Source of the DNA: Talinum fruticosum
Taxonomy: Eukaryota > Streptophyta > Magnoliopsida > Caryophyllales > Talinaceae
Direction: 5' to 3'
Assembly: GCA_021018815.1 (NCBI GenBank)
Contig: JAITYX010000010.1
Location: forward strand, 7,517,501-7,581,500
DNA length: 64,000 nt
The position numbers and the translations under genes are program-made. Shown here in pieces: positions 1 through 12,978 of the stretch. Below the pieces are notes generated by a model. The model was not told the DNA's origin, did not search any database, and saw only the letters and a list, made by a program, of their open reading frames with translations. The stretch's first letter is position 1. Each line of letters begins with the position of its first letter.

Positions 1-311
1 GGTGGTGGGCAATGGAATGGTAATCTGATTTATTGCTTGATAGTTCATAAGGAATTGAATTTGTTGTGATATTGAATTTGTCCTTTTCAATATTTATATG
101 GTTGATGTGGATGTATTTTGTTATGGGTATGTTCTGTTGCATTAATTTCATCTACAGGCTTCAGGTTTGTCCTTTGTTGTTGATGGAAATATTACCTTCA
201 TTGTTTCTTCTTTAGATTCATTTTGATCTTTCTTATGCAGTATTTTAGTTTGCAAAACTCTATCCTATGTTGGGTTTGCTTATCTGTGTGCTGATGTCTC
301 GGTCTCTGCAG

Positions 312-3107
312 GTGCAAAACATGCAACCATGTGATGACATCTGATGATATCGAGGAGTGGATTTATCATCAGTTAGAGGACACTACTCATCTGTTGCATG
401 GTGTCATCCATGCTAATGGATATGGCCACCTTCTGAGAGTCAATGGTAGAGAAGGTGGCTCAAAGGTCCTTTCTGGATCACATATCATGGACTTCTGGGA
501 TCGTCTATGTAGATATCTCGGAGTCAGGTTAGGACTCTTGATTGTACATGGTGCTGTTATATTTCTGTACTTTGTTGCTAGTGAAGTACTTCAAAAGGAA
601 GTAGATTTTCAAATATATGAGTGCCGTGATATATCTTTGTGCCCTGCTTTGCCATCTCAGTGGTATATGAATTCCTTCGTTAACTGTTTTGCTATAAACA
701 TTTCTTTTCAGAGGAACTCTCTGTGGCATATGAATTCATTCATTTACTGTTTTGCTATGGACATTTTTTTTCGGAAGAACAGTACTTCTCTCATCAGCGG
801 AATGAATACTTCACAGCTAGTCGTTTTAACATTTGTAATCGGAATTTAATGAAGTCATGCCAAAGCTTATAATAGTTAAGAGAGAGCTTATGTTCTATTA
901 ACAAGTATGTCGTTCATAGTTTTTACGTTGTGCCCCGCCCCCAAAAAAAAAAGAAAAGAAAAGAAGACAAATGAAAGAGCAGCATGGAAAAAGGAGCACT
1001 GAACTGGTCAATGATGAAAACAGTTCCATTTTCTAATGAAAGTAATGCTGAGAAAAAGAGGGGAAAAAGAAGCTGGAGAGTACATTAAGACAAGCGATCA
1101 TGCGTGCGTATTGGTCATGAGTGTACTTCGAATACACTTAACACATTTCTGTTCGCGCCTAGTTTATCTGTGCATTGCTATGAAACAATCGTGTTCTTAG
1201 ATCTCATATCCATTGAACATTTTTTGAAGCAAATTTTTTGTAGATGAATGTACTGCTCAACCCATTCCCTTTCTTCTCTTGGATGTTCTCACTGTTCATG
1301 GGAATGGTTTTTTTTTTTTTTGAGAATATATTTTTCTATTGCATATTTTGTATTCTCATCATATGAGAAAGGTAATGAGGATATTGATAATTTGTTAAAT
1401 GGTTTGCGGTGGTTTCCACAGTCTTAGTTAACCGTAGTACTCATTGCAGTGACTAGGAAATATCTCTTCTCCTTTACTTTGGATCTCATCTTACCATATT
1501 CTTGTGTTAAGATCAAACGCTGTTGTTTTCCAAACGTAACAGAAAGATCAGTGTCATGGATGTGTCCAAAAGTACGGGTTGGAGTACAGACTTCTTCATG
1601 CCATCACCAAGGGGCATCCATGGTATGGGGATTGGGGGTATGAGTTCGGGTCTGGAAGTTTTGCCCTTACTCATGATGCCTACAAAGAGGCTGTTGAAAT
1701 TCTATCCAATTTGCCACTTTCCATGTTCGTCTGCCAAGGGAGAAAGCCTCGCACTCACATTCAGGAACTGATACTATATTATCAGTCACTGTCAGAACGC
1801 GAACTTGTAAATATAAGGGACCTCTTTTATTTTCTGACAAGTTTAATACATGATGCACAAAAATCACCCCTGGTCTGTGCAAATACCTTCAAGAAACGTC
1901 GGTCCTGTGCCCCAGGGGTCTTGTGTGCATGGACTAGCAGTGACGTTAAACATGTTGAAGACACTATGATTAAAGTGTTGCGTGCAGTATCAAGTTCCAA
2001 CTGGGTCAGTTGGCGTAGTCTGAGGGGAGCTGTTTGTAAAGCAGGTCCCCCAGAGTTACTGGATTACTGTCTGAAGGAACTTGGTGGAAAACTGGCTACA
2101 GATGGGACGATTGTACATGCCCGTTGTAATCCTGATAGTGGAGCACTCGAATATAGGTCAGTATCGCCATTTGCATAGTTTCTTTTGCAACTAATCCTGG
2201 TGTATTTCATCCTATGGGTTTGCTTCAAAAGTTCCTAACTCTCTACTCGAACGTCCTTTGCAGGCTTGAATCCAAGACCAGTTCTACACAAGGAAACTTG
2301 GTTGGTGCAAGTCCTCCATTCTCAAACTATCCCTCAAGAGATCATATCCTCCGGGACCTGAAATTCTTGTACGAGGCTCTACTTCATCCCCGAACCATGT
2401 TGAGCTTTGGGCCCGAAGCAAAAAGGGATATGGTACTCCGGGCAGCATCAAGGCTCCTTGATTGCAAGCAGTTTGTCAAGGACTACAAGCCAGAGACAAT
2501 GTTATCCCACGAGAACCCCTCTTCAATGCTTCTCCTTTGCCAAGTGAAACTTCTTGACCAGCCAGAAGATTATGCCACAAAGCCACCTCCAGAGCTGATC
2601 GTCCTTTCTCCAAATGCTACAATTGCCGACCTCAAGCTTGAGGCTTCCAAGGCATTTCAAGAAGTGTACATCATGTTCAAGGGGTTCCAAGCCGAAGAGC
2701 TAGTCGACTACCGAGGTGTAGAAGATTCCGCCCTGGTCAAGCTCTTGGTCAACCCCCTCCGAGTGCTGAGCGTCCGTGGTAGGTGCCCGGTTAAGAACGG
2801 GTTGGGTCGGTTCCGCTGGGAGAGGGGAGTCGAGCGGTGGACAGTGGATTGCAGCTGTGGGGCGCGAGATGATGACGGAGAGAGAATGTTGGCATGCGAC
2901 ATATGCAGTGTTTGGCAGCATACAAGGTGTGCCGGGATACCTGATTTTGAAGGTGTCCCTGCAAAGTTTGTTTGCAGTAGGTGTAGGAACACGAGCAGGA
3001 TGGCTGTGGCTATGATCGGGTTGAACTGCAAGGATGAGTCCGTGGTGTCTGCTGTTGGTGCCCGTGGTGGTGGGAAGAGCTTGGCTATGCTGTATGACGT
3101 GCGCTAG
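312..3107 (+). CDS. PHD finger protein, MMD1/At1g33420 type (3' part; 1-bp frameshift)
   Basis: The gene is entered from outside the left edge of the window. Exons seen are 312-527, 1543-2156 and 2264-3107, joined by GT-AG introns in matching phase. Conserved family segments appear in order: CKTCNHVMTSDDIEEW, then LLHGVIHANGYGHLLRVNG, KISVMDVSK, EYRLLHAITKGHPWYGDWGY, and a C-terminal C4HC3 PHD finger (about 2844-2996; CSC, CDIC, HTRC, CSRC). Known relatives (MMD1/DUET, MS1, At1g33420) are nuclear chromatin readers acting in anther and meiocyte development; that role here is inferred. One base is missing at about 1577-1579: the frame reads KSTG and then continues as LEYRLL only in the next frame. 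Without repair the protein would be cut short before the PHD finger. Everything after that point is open to the stop at 3105, so either a recent lesion or an assembly error is possible. Family call is firm; orthology to one member is not. Confidence 0.85.
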
Positions 3108-3199
3108 GGTATTCTGCTTAGGTTCTGATGGTATGCGTATTCTTTGGTTTTTTGGAGTTTTTGGGCCAGCAAAGAAAAATATGTATATGTGTTGGAAAG

Positions 3200-5440
3200 G
3201 CCCAAAGAACTCTTTTCTTCTTTAAGTAGTAGTGGCCTCTGTTATGTCTATTGGGTTTAATTTATTTTAAGCTCATTTTGTATATGGTATGCACTAACTT
3301 AAGCAGGAGCTTGTAGATACAGAAATGCAGAAATGAAAACAAAAAAGAAGAAAAGAAACCAACTGATTTTGCTGTACTTGTTGGGATCCTCTGTATTGGT
3401 CCTTTCATTATAGTCACGAGTTCTGTTTTGGAGGCAGTTTTATATGCCATAGACCCGAAACTATCGACAAAAATTCATAGAATTTTGTAATATCATGATC
3501 AATGATATGATGTTATTATATACTCTAATTTTTAAAGAAATATCTTTAAAAAAGTATATCTAATACCGTCTCAAATGCAAGACATTACCTACTGAAAACA
3601 AGTGGTCTGTAATACAGTGTATACATATGTATTATTCTGTATGATTACTTTATATAACCGTATCAATACGATGATCCAAAGGTTTCCTGAGAGAACATAA
3701 AGCCGCGTACATAGCACTCCAAAGCCAATAAGCATGTGTTATTGCACGCGTAATACTAGTAGATACTTTTTTCTGTCTCCAATATCTCCCAACCATTACT
3801 AGAGCAAGTTTGGCACCAAGCAATATGGGAACCAGCTCACTTGTGCTCCCCACTTCACTACCTTCATCTTTGACCCTCTCTCCACCCAATAATCTCCTAC
3901 TCAACTTGCCTTTCTTAGCCCTTTATTTATACACATATACAATTCACTAATCCACCATTTCTTGTTTGCTCTAAACAAATGTCCTCTACTTGATTCTGTG
4001 TTACTCTTTTTAAATTTAAGTTATTTCGAAACCAATTGTTTTTAAATTTTATACGTTACATTTAATATGACAGTAAACTTGTTTCATATTGATGAAATAA
4101 ATAGTCTTAAATGTCTAAATAAGTTTGTAAATTACTTTATCCAATATCAATTCATGATAGGTTATATTTTCATTATACTTGTACACATATTTCAATTGTT
4201 TCGGGACAAATTAATTTAAAATTTTAACATATACGTCTACACCAAACCTCCTACATATGTATATATATCCAAACAAAATCTTTAAATATAATTTTAAATT
4301 CAATACACTAAGCCTAAGAGAGAGAGAAAAATGGAGAATGTCCTTAATTGGATGATCAAGCTTTCCACATTCCTCTACGATGTGGTGTTATTTTAATGGA
4401 AAGTCATGCATCGAGGCAATTCCTAACTTCTAAACTTAATTATGCAACAACTTTAATTAGTGGTCACTTAATCATAATAATTAAGCAAAATAATCCTTCA
4501 CGTGGAGTATATTTCACCCATTATTATTCTACTTCTTGCACACTAATCTCTCACATAATATTATTATAAGAAACATCTGTGTCATTTGAGAATGAACAAG
4601 TTTAATAAACGTAAAATCAAATAAACTAATTAATTAAAATGAATTACACGAGTCCCACTAAAATGAGGCCGGTGCAAAACAATTTGGTGCGCATAATTTT
4701 ATTCCTATGATAAGATTACAGAGAGGTTATTTTTAATGAACCTTATTTGTGATATTTTACCTTAACCTATATGATATATATTTACTTTTTCTGTAAGTTA
4801 TGTGTATATGTTATAATTTACCCATTTAAAAAAAATAATTGAGACTCGAGAAAATAGAAAGACATTTCAAGAATACTTTTTGAGTAAACAGGTTTATAAA
4901 GAGAATATTATCATTGAAGGACTTATCTTAACAATAACAATAACTCCATCAAGTATGGATCTTCTTGTTATAAAATCTGAAAAGATGTACACGTATACAA
5001 CCTTATTCTTACTAATATTTCTACAAATAGAAAGACATATATATATCTCACCGACAAACTATTTTTAATTATTTTGTATCTTATAAAATAGCCAATAACT
5101 AATATAATCCTATATATTATTTCAACAAAAAATTGATAAGTTTTTTTTTTTTAAAAAATCTCTCTTTTTTTAAAAAAAATTATTTATTTTTGAGGGGTAC
5201 ATGTCCAAAATTTCTTACTACGTACTACTGTATATACATGATTTGGGTTGTAAAGCAGTGGAATATTATGAGGACCCATTAATCCGTTGTCCATGTTTAC
5301 GTGTCTACTTTCATGCAAACTAAACATGCAATGCCACTAATTAACAAAATCCCTAATATGATTATTATTATATCATCTTTGACTTTAACTCATTTTGCAA
5401 CTCATCATCTTCTTCAGTGGTGTTATTATGTGCTCCACTA
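3200..5440. other. Intergenic AT-rich DNA with no recognised gene
   Basis: This stretch holds the 3' flank of the PHD gene and the far upstream region of the peroxidase gene. It is AT-rich with short poly-A and poly-T runs. I see no protein family, RNA gene or clear transposon end in it. A minus-strand open frame at about 3650-3904 has a TATA-like sequence upstream but no ATG at its start and no family resemblance. Confidence 0.6.
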
Positions 5441-5445
5441 CACCC

Positions 5446-5448
<3 letters not shown>

Positions 5449-5490
<42 letters not shown>

Positions 5491-5500
5491 TATAAATACA
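5449..5500 (+). promoter_or_regulatory. CT-repeat followed by TATA box upstream of the peroxidase gene
   Basis: A (CT)n tract of about 40 bases runs directly into a TATAAATA box at 5491-5498, about 135 bases before the peroxidase ATG at 5634. CT-rich (Y-patch-like) tracts and TATA boxes are normal in plant core promoters. The spacing fits transcription starting near 5520-5530 and a 5' UTR of roughly 100 bases. Confidence 0.6.
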
Positions 5501-5633
5501 CACACGCACATACATAACACCTCAAGCACTCCAAACCCAACAAGAAGAATACTAATTAATTAGGGTTTAATTACACATTGATCATCCCTTATTGGTAGAT
5601 TTTAAGTATTGTTCTCTAGTTAGATTAGCAATA

Positions 5634-7138
5634 ATGACGATGATCAGATACTTGATTGGAATGCTGTTATTGATGGAGATGGGAGCTTATGGTTTTAGGT
5701 TGAGAGCCAATGCATTGTCCATGGATTATTATATCATGACTTGCCCAATGGTTGATATCATTATTAGGGACACTGTCTCTAGGGCTCTTCAAAAGGATCC
5801 TACCTTGGCTGGCCCTCTTTTGAGAATGCATTTCCATGATTGTTGGATTCAGGTAACTAACTATAAGTGCTTCTCTACATACTATTTTGATTAGTTGTGG
5901 TTGATGGGTTTATGTATGTATGTAGGGATGTGATGCGTCGATCCTGATTGACTCAACAGAAGACAACACAGCAGAAAAGGACTCCCCTGCGAATCTCAGC
6001 CTAAGAGGCTATGAAGTCATAGATGGGGCCAAGGAGGAGCTCGAGAGACAGTGTCCTGGAGTTGTTTCTTGTGCTGATATCGTAGCCATGGCTGCTAGAG
6101 ATGCTATTTTCTTGGTAAGAGTCTCTAGCTAGCTAACTAATCATCGTGTAAAATTGAAAGTATAATGATCATGGTGTATTCTTAAAAGTAAAGTTAAAAA
6201 AGTGCTTCATTTTATTTTTTTCTGACTTTTGAGTATTATACATGGTGGAACAGAGTGGGGGTCCCATATTTGACATACCAAAAGGAAGATTGGATGGAAG
6301 AAGATCAAAAATTGAAGACACCATCAATCTCCCTTTCCCAAGTTTCAACAGCTCTGTCCTGCTCAAGATTTTTGGTCAGCGTGGCTTCACTCCTCAAGAG
6401 ATGGTTGCTTTGTCAGGTAATCAGAGTTTTCATATACCTATCCCTTAGTACAATATGCGGGGTCTAGGGTTTAGCATCGATCTAGGGGAGTGGGTTAGAG
6501 CTGGGTTGAACCTGAACTCGGGTGCCATGATCTGATATTTTATATCCTGGTTTTCTAATCCGTAGATATAATATGGTTGATCCAACCTCTCATCGAAAAA
6601 ATTATTATTTTTACAGTTGAACAAACAAAGCTTACTCGTACCACCCGGTGTTACTACCCCTAGCACAAGAAGTACGTCTTGATTAGACTAATTGTGTTTG
6701 TTATGTATACTCAACACTTGTCTACCATGAATTTATGCAGGGGCACACACATTGGGAGTGGCAAGGTGTGTATTTTTCAAGAATAGGTTGAGCAAATTTG
6801 ATACAACCCATGATATAGACCCATCCTTGGATGTTCAATTTGCAAAGACACTTTCCAAGACATGCCAAGGAGGGGATGATGCAGAGCAAAGCTTTGATGC
6901 CACAAGGAACTCCTTCGACAACTTTTACTTCAATGCTTTGCAAAACAGGGCTGGCTTGCTCTCTTCTGATCAAACCTTGTTCGATAGCCCCAGGACTAGA
7001 GGGATTGTCAATGGCTATGCCATCAACCAAGCCATGTTCTTCTTTAACTTCCAACAAGCCATCGTTAAGATGGGCATGCTGGATGTTAAGCAAGGGTCCA
7101 AGGGAGAAGTTCGAGCCAACTGTCACAGAATCAATTGA
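5634..7138 (+). CDS. PER47: Class III (secretory) peroxidase, peroxidase 47-like
   Basis: Four exons (5634-5852, 5926-6114, 6254-6416, 6741-7138) with matching phases give 322 residues, the usual length and the classical exon pattern of class III peroxidases. The N-terminus has a hydrophobic signal peptide (about residues 1-27). Distal haem residues are Arg64 and His68 in RMHFHDC; the proximal haem His193 lies in [11 protein letters not shown]; Cys residues for the four family disulfides are present ([22 protein letters not shown]-terminal ANCHRIN). The segments [26 protein letters not shown] and [11 protein letters not shown] point to the peroxidase 47 subgroup. It should act in the apoplast or cell wall, using hydrogen peroxide to oxidise phenolics. 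The residue after the distal DC is Trp71 (HFHDCWI) where most members have Phe. No frameshift is seen. Start chosen at 5634 because it directly precedes the signal peptide. Confidence 0.93.
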
Positions 7139-7985
7139 TCTAACCAAATCCTGTTCAAGGAATTTACATTAGGGTTTGTGGTTATTGTTGTACGGATATT
7201 AAAACATGTATGTCATGTTCATGAAGTCGACTTTATGTAGAAATATATGGTCAAAGGGGTTGTAGCTTGTACAATGTTGTTATTAGCTTTTTCATAATAC
7301 CTTTTAGTTGCTCTATAAAGGTTGAAACCAACTCTATGACCATATTTGTTTGATTTAAAATAAATGACACCAATATTGGAGTTACTCACTCAATTCTAAT
7401 AAACATCAATGAGAACAAAGCGCGCTAAGTGAACATGATACAATTTTATTTTATTTTATTTTATTTTTGTGTGATAAGCTTACATTAATATTGGAGTCGT
7501 CTTAAATTATGCAAACATTTAACATAAAGTTTACAAACATAATTTGTCTATTAAAATACTTAAACTAGTACCAAGAACTTAGATCGAACCCGATAAGGTC
7601 CAGTGGACCATGGTCTGTCGTAGTCCAAACTTGCCCTGGACCATGGTTCGGCATTTTCCAACCTCGACCAAACCCATCCAGACGTGACTTATAGCCTGTG
7701 GTTCTAGCAGGAGAAGGCATTATACATGCCATCCGAACAAAGCTCTTTGCCTTGAAAAATGGCCGTTGGGCTGGGGATTGAAGGCCCAAGGAAAAGACAA
7801 TGACAAAGACAAAATTACCCTTGAGCGGGTTATCTTGTCGTTTTCAGAAAACAGTCAACAGTCATTCTGCTTCCATTCTCTCTCCTCTTCCTCTCTACTC
7901 AACACTCATTCATCCATCGACATCGCAGATTATCAGCCCGTTTCGAAACTCCAGAGTCCTGCACGGCGTTTCGAGGAGAGAGAGA
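7139..7985. other. Intergenic region between peroxidase and SFT2 genes
   Basis: It contains the peroxidase 3' flank, a short (ATTTT)n run near 7446-7470, and the upstream and 5' UTR region of SFT2 (CT-rich stretch at about 7870-7920). No gene is seen here. Confidence 0.6.
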
Positions 7986-10900
7986 ATGGAGAAGATAAGC
8001 TTGGCGTTTGAGAAGGTGAAGAATCACCAAGCTATGGAGAGGATGAAGATGCTCGTTGGCATGGATGCTGATCAAGAATCGGTTCCTGGTACGGCGGCCA
8101 CTGCCGAAGAAAGCTCCTTCGCTTTCATGGATGATTTCAATCGCAACTGTACTTTGTCCACCCAACAGGTCTCTCCCCCTCCCCGGTCTTCCCCCCCAAC
8201 CCCCGCGCCATTCGATTCCGTCGTTTCCTCTAATCTTAAACCCTTGCTTGATGCGTCATGAATTGGATTCCTATATTTACTTAAATTGTTGGATCTTATG
8301 TGCCTCTAATTTCGGAAAATAATAGTGGATTTGATGGTTGAAAAATAATAGTGGATTCCACTCCTTTGTTCCTTTTTTTTTTTTTTTTTTAATTTTGAGT
8401 TTCATGGATATATTGATGCTCTGCAATGTGCCATTTTAGGTTCCAGTTCAAATGAAGAACAGTAATGTAGCTGCTTTAAGTGTAGACAGTTCAAAATTGG
8501 TGAACACATTTGAGCAGTGATGAAAGCTATATTGTGGTTTTGCTCACTAGATTTATACTCCCTTCATCCTATATCCATTGTCAAAAACATTTATTTTCAA
8601 AGTCCCATAATATTGTCAAAATTCCTCTTTCCAGTGACTTATTAGTGTTTTCATTAGGTAAAAAACCACTTTTCCAATGTGTGCTGCACTAAACACTTCA
8701 TTTATATATTCCCAAAATTTGATTATGGATTTGGGACGGAGGGAATATTATCTAGCATATTTCTTCAATTTTGCATCTATAGCTGTGTTGCTTTTGTCCG
8801 TGGGAAAATCTGTGTATGGTGTTGCTTAGACCCAGTAAAAAAGCGTCCGTGTTCAACGTATACATGTAAAGAAACCCAGAGTTAAGCAATGATTTTCATT
8901 TGCTTCTTGGATCTAGAGGTCTTGAATTGTCATATTGTGTCAATATCTAGTATCCATTGTTTATCGAACATGGGTGCAATAACAAGTTCAAGTAGGAGCA
9001 ATTTCTGTTCTTGGATCTGGTTAGATACTCGTACACTCATGATTCATTTTGGGTTTTCGGCATTAATTATATTTTTGGAAGGCTAATTGAAACTTGGATA
9101 ATCTAAATTTAATCCAGGTAATCATGTGTACTGGCATTATAGCCCTGATCAACTGAAAAACAGTTGACATAAAATACATTAGGTGGCACTGTAACAGTTC
9201 TTTGCAGTAGCTTCTTGTTATGCTATGTCTTGAGCTAGTGCAATTCTTGAATGTGGATTAGATTCCGGTGTGTCGACACATGGTGATGACCATTGTAATT
9301 CCCCTGTAAGAGATGCATCTCATTCGACCAATATGATTATTAACAAATCTGAAAATAGAGTTCCTTGTCATACAAAAGAGTATTTAGTGAATCTGAATAT
9401 GCTTTCTTTCCCCTACCCTGGCTCCCCCTCCCCAAATGTATTTCCCCTTTCTCTCTCAACTCTCCTCTTCCAGGAAATATATCCGCACTACCTTTGCTTT
9501 TTTTTTTTTTTTTATAGTTCTACTTTTAAACTTTAAAATTGATTGTTGCCTTGACTTTTCATTTACTTGGATGTATTTGTTCTTTGATTTTCCTTGTAAT
9601 CTGTAAAATCATGTGACGGTTGCCTTTCTCTTTGTCCTTTCTTGTGCAGAGAATTCATGGTTTTATCATATGCTTTGTTGCGGGGTTAACTTGCACATTT
9701 TTGGTAAGTCTGAGTGTGCTCATTTGTATAGTCAAGAGATGCTTCTATTCAGTTTGCTCATTCTTGATTTCAAGAATAGCAGATGATAACCCAAATCTAT
9801 TTTCTTAAATGAGTTGTATGAGTGATCGTCCGTTTCCCATGTGCTATGCTATAGCCTTGCCTTCCGCCAGCTGACCCCCGCCCACTGAATCATTATGAAG
9901 GAAGAAGCCAAATGGAGAGTACTAGAATAGAAAAACATTGAAAACCAAGTATACTAAAATGATTCATTGTCTATTTTCTGATGCTGTAATGATGATCTGC
10001 ATGAATGGATGTGTTCCTTTCCATGCCCTATCTTATCCACTCTCTCTGAAAGTCCAATAACACACAGAAGTAAAGATAACAAACAAGGTTTGAAGGAAAA
10101 ATAAAAGCATACCAAGAACCTCATCATGGGTATTCTTAGTTGTTCTCGATGAGTATAGATATTAGAAATAATTCCTATACTTGTCAAAGGTAAAGCTAAG
10201 TAAATCTTGACCTCTACAAACCTACTGCAACAAGATCCATATAGTTTCTTGTTTGTTTTTTTTTCCTAAGCCTAAAGCAGGAAACTTAAGGACTTGATCT
10301 AGCTAAATGATATGTCTTGATTTGTTCTGATGTTGTCAACTCCAACATGATTAATACATATTGGTTTTTTTTCAAATGCTGTTTCTTGATACCTGCTCGT
10401 TTTCTACGCAGTCCATGCTTGTTTTCTTCAACCCAATCAAGTTTGGCATCACGTTCACCCTTGGAAATTTGCTTGCTATTGGAAGGTTTGTATTTATATT
10501 CATCTTGCTATATCTCATTAAACCTTTTTATGTCCTTTCTCGTGAGGGGTTTTATTTTTTCTTTTGAATCTGAAGGATTTTCCTAGCATTCTCTGGGAGT
10601 GACTGTTGATAAATTTCCCTTGTGGCTTGAATTTGACTTTGTTAGGATCTGGAATTATTAAACTGGTTGCTGTAATATTCCTGTTTTGCATGGCTAAGTT
10701 GGGTTTTTCGTGTGGCAGCACAGCTTTCCTAATAGGCCCGAAAAGACAAGTAACAATGATGCTTGATCCCGTTCGTATATATGCAACTGCCTTGTATCTT
10801 GCAAGTATGATAATTTCCCTGTTCTGTGCACTCTATGTAAGTATATTCTACCTCTCCTTTTACTCTCTTAAGTTAACTTTGTTTTCCATATCCTTGCTTC

Positions 10901-11859
10901 ATGTTAAATTAAACCTTTCCTCATTTGATGGATGGAACAGGTCCATAACAAGCTCTTGACACTGTTGGCAATTGTTTTGGAGTTTGGTGCTTTAACATGG
11001 TAATCCAAGTGGGCTCTGTGTTTTTAGCAAATACATACTGTATCTTTCCATCCCACTGTCCCCCCCAAAAAAAAAAAACGAAAAACAGTGAGTTTGTTGT
11101 ATGTTAATATAGATGCATTGAGAGTCATGAAGTGACCGTAGAGGTACAGACTGATCGTATGCCTTTGTTTTCTAGCTCAAGTTCAAATATTCTGTTCATT
11201 TCCTCCCATTTGGTCTTGGCAGATCACAGAGACTTGTAGTTTTAGGTTGCTCACTTGCACAATGCTATGTATCTTTTATATTCCCCATTGCTTTAGAGGG
11301 ATTATACTGCTGTGGCTGATATTTGTTTATTAAGACCATTCATATACTTGCGAGGCTATGTTTTACACTTTTACTAAATGACGGTAACGAAATTCACTTT
11401 CACTGCTCGAAACATCAATGTTCAATAACCTGTGCCTCTCAATCCCTCCCCCAAAGATTATAATTGCTTGTGACATATTGTACAAATAGGTTGATATAGT
11501 TTTCCTCTTTCCTCCACATCTTTTGAACACAAGCAATGTTTTTATCATGTCCCATATTTATTCCTCTGTGTTTTTAGCAAATACATAATTGCTTGTGACA
11601 TATTGTACAAAGATTATAATTGCTTGTAACATGCAATGTTTTTTGCAGATAAATATTTATTCGTCTCTAAAAAAGTGTGGTGTGCAGCTTCTGTATATAT
11701 CTTTTGAAACTGCGCTAGTTGCTGCATTGCTTTTCCATTTTTTGTTTATTTATCATGTCCCATATGTTGTTAAATTGCAGGTACAGTTTGAGCTACATTC
11801 CGTTTGCTAGGGGCATGGTCACCAAAGTCTTGGTAGCTTGCTTTGATACGGAGTTTTAG
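7986..11859 (+). CDS. SFT2: SFT2-family vesicle transport protein
   Basis: Six exons (7986-8168, 9650-9703, 10412-10485, 10719-10836, 10941-10999, 11781-11859), all with GT-AG borders and matching phases, give 188 residues. The N-terminal 60 residues are soluble (starts MEKISLAFEKVKNHQAMERM). Four hydrophobic helices follow: IHGFIICFVAGLTCTFL, then MLVFFNPIKFGITFTLGNLL, ATALYLASMIISLFCALY, and LLTLLAIVLEFGALTWYSLS; the hallmark GSTAFLIGPKRQ lies between helices 2 and 3, and the end is SYIPFARGM. This is the SFT2/GOT1-like family, Golgi membrane proteins that help retrograde vesicle fusion. Start chosen because the frame opens with the conserved family N-terminus. The first intron is 1.5 kb. 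The gene converges with the membralin gene, whose stop lies 1.1 kb away. No lesion seen. Confidence 0.93.
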
Positions 11860-12978
11860 CTTCGATATAGTTGTGAACACAAGCTGGAGGTCTTTCCGCA
11901 GAAACACAAAAGGAGAGAGGGAGAGATACAGAAGGGATTTTCCTAAAAGTAGCCGTAACTTACCTTGTAAGCGCCTGAAACAGCATTTGCTTGATGTTTG
12001 TGGATCCGAGAAATTCTCTGAATGTAAATATAGTTCATGTAGTCCCACCAAGAAATTTCAGGAGCTTACCCTGTTAATGCCTTGTATCACCATTGTCATT
12101 GATTTACTAATGTTTGATAACCGTGATTTGGCCTTATGGCACGCCAATTTCTGATGCATTGTAGTCCTCATCTCCCCCTCACAAGAAAGAATCAGTACAT
12201 CAAGACATCTTGTTTACTATTTGCAGTAGGGATCAAAACAAGAACATCTGTTTTGTAGAGTGATTACATATATTTGTATTTGAATCTCTATGTTATATAT
12301 AGAGAGCAAACAAACATGAAGTTTATAAACTTTGCCCAGGGCATGTTAATAGCTTCAAGCCCTTTAGTCAGCTAGGTCTGTTAACTTTATGAAAATCATA
12401 CCAGAAATATGATTTTTGCATCCTGTCTATATTAACATTTGTTCCTACATTGCACCGGGAATGAAACTTAGATTCAGCATCTCTTATCAACTTCATAAAC
12501 AGGCATAGAAGCACATTTATTCTCAGAAAACAGAAGCCCTGGGCCCATTTAACAGTAACTAAACCACATGTGGAACTTCCGATGGTATTATAATATTGCA
12601 ATTTACTGTAACAAGTTAACTGGAATCCATCATTTTTACAGCAATACTTGCAGAATTAGTGCCAGAGAGTGACAGAGGCAAGTAAGGAATTATCTTACAC
12701 TGAACCTCTGCTCACAGCTCAAACCCACCAACAGCAAGTTATATTTACCACAATGTATTCAACACAACCCTCAACCTCAACCCATACAGCATACAGCTTA
12801 TCCCAACATCTTCTTTTCTCCCATTCAATCTTCATAGCGTTCAATATCGGACAATTCAATTCCAGGAAATCTTTGATTATCTACGGCACAGGAATTGGGG
12901 GAGGGGGTGGAGCTGCATGGCAAGAAAGCCACAAAATTTTTGTCACTTGTCAGCTTTTCACTTTGGTTGATTCACCTG
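11860..12978. other. 3' region shared by convergent SFT2 and membralin genes
   Basis: It holds the two facing 3' UTRs and no separate gene that I can support. No strong repeat is visible. Confidence 0.55.

Noticed and set aside
331..849. Frame running from the PHD gene exon on to 849.
   Set aside because: After 527 it reads through the intron; the splice donor and the following exon at 1543 fit the family.
3650..3904. Minus-strand frame of 84 codons with a TATA-like sequence upstream, considered as a small-protein gene.
   Set aside because: It starts at TTG rather than ATG, matches no family I know, and the in-frame context gives no conservation evidence.
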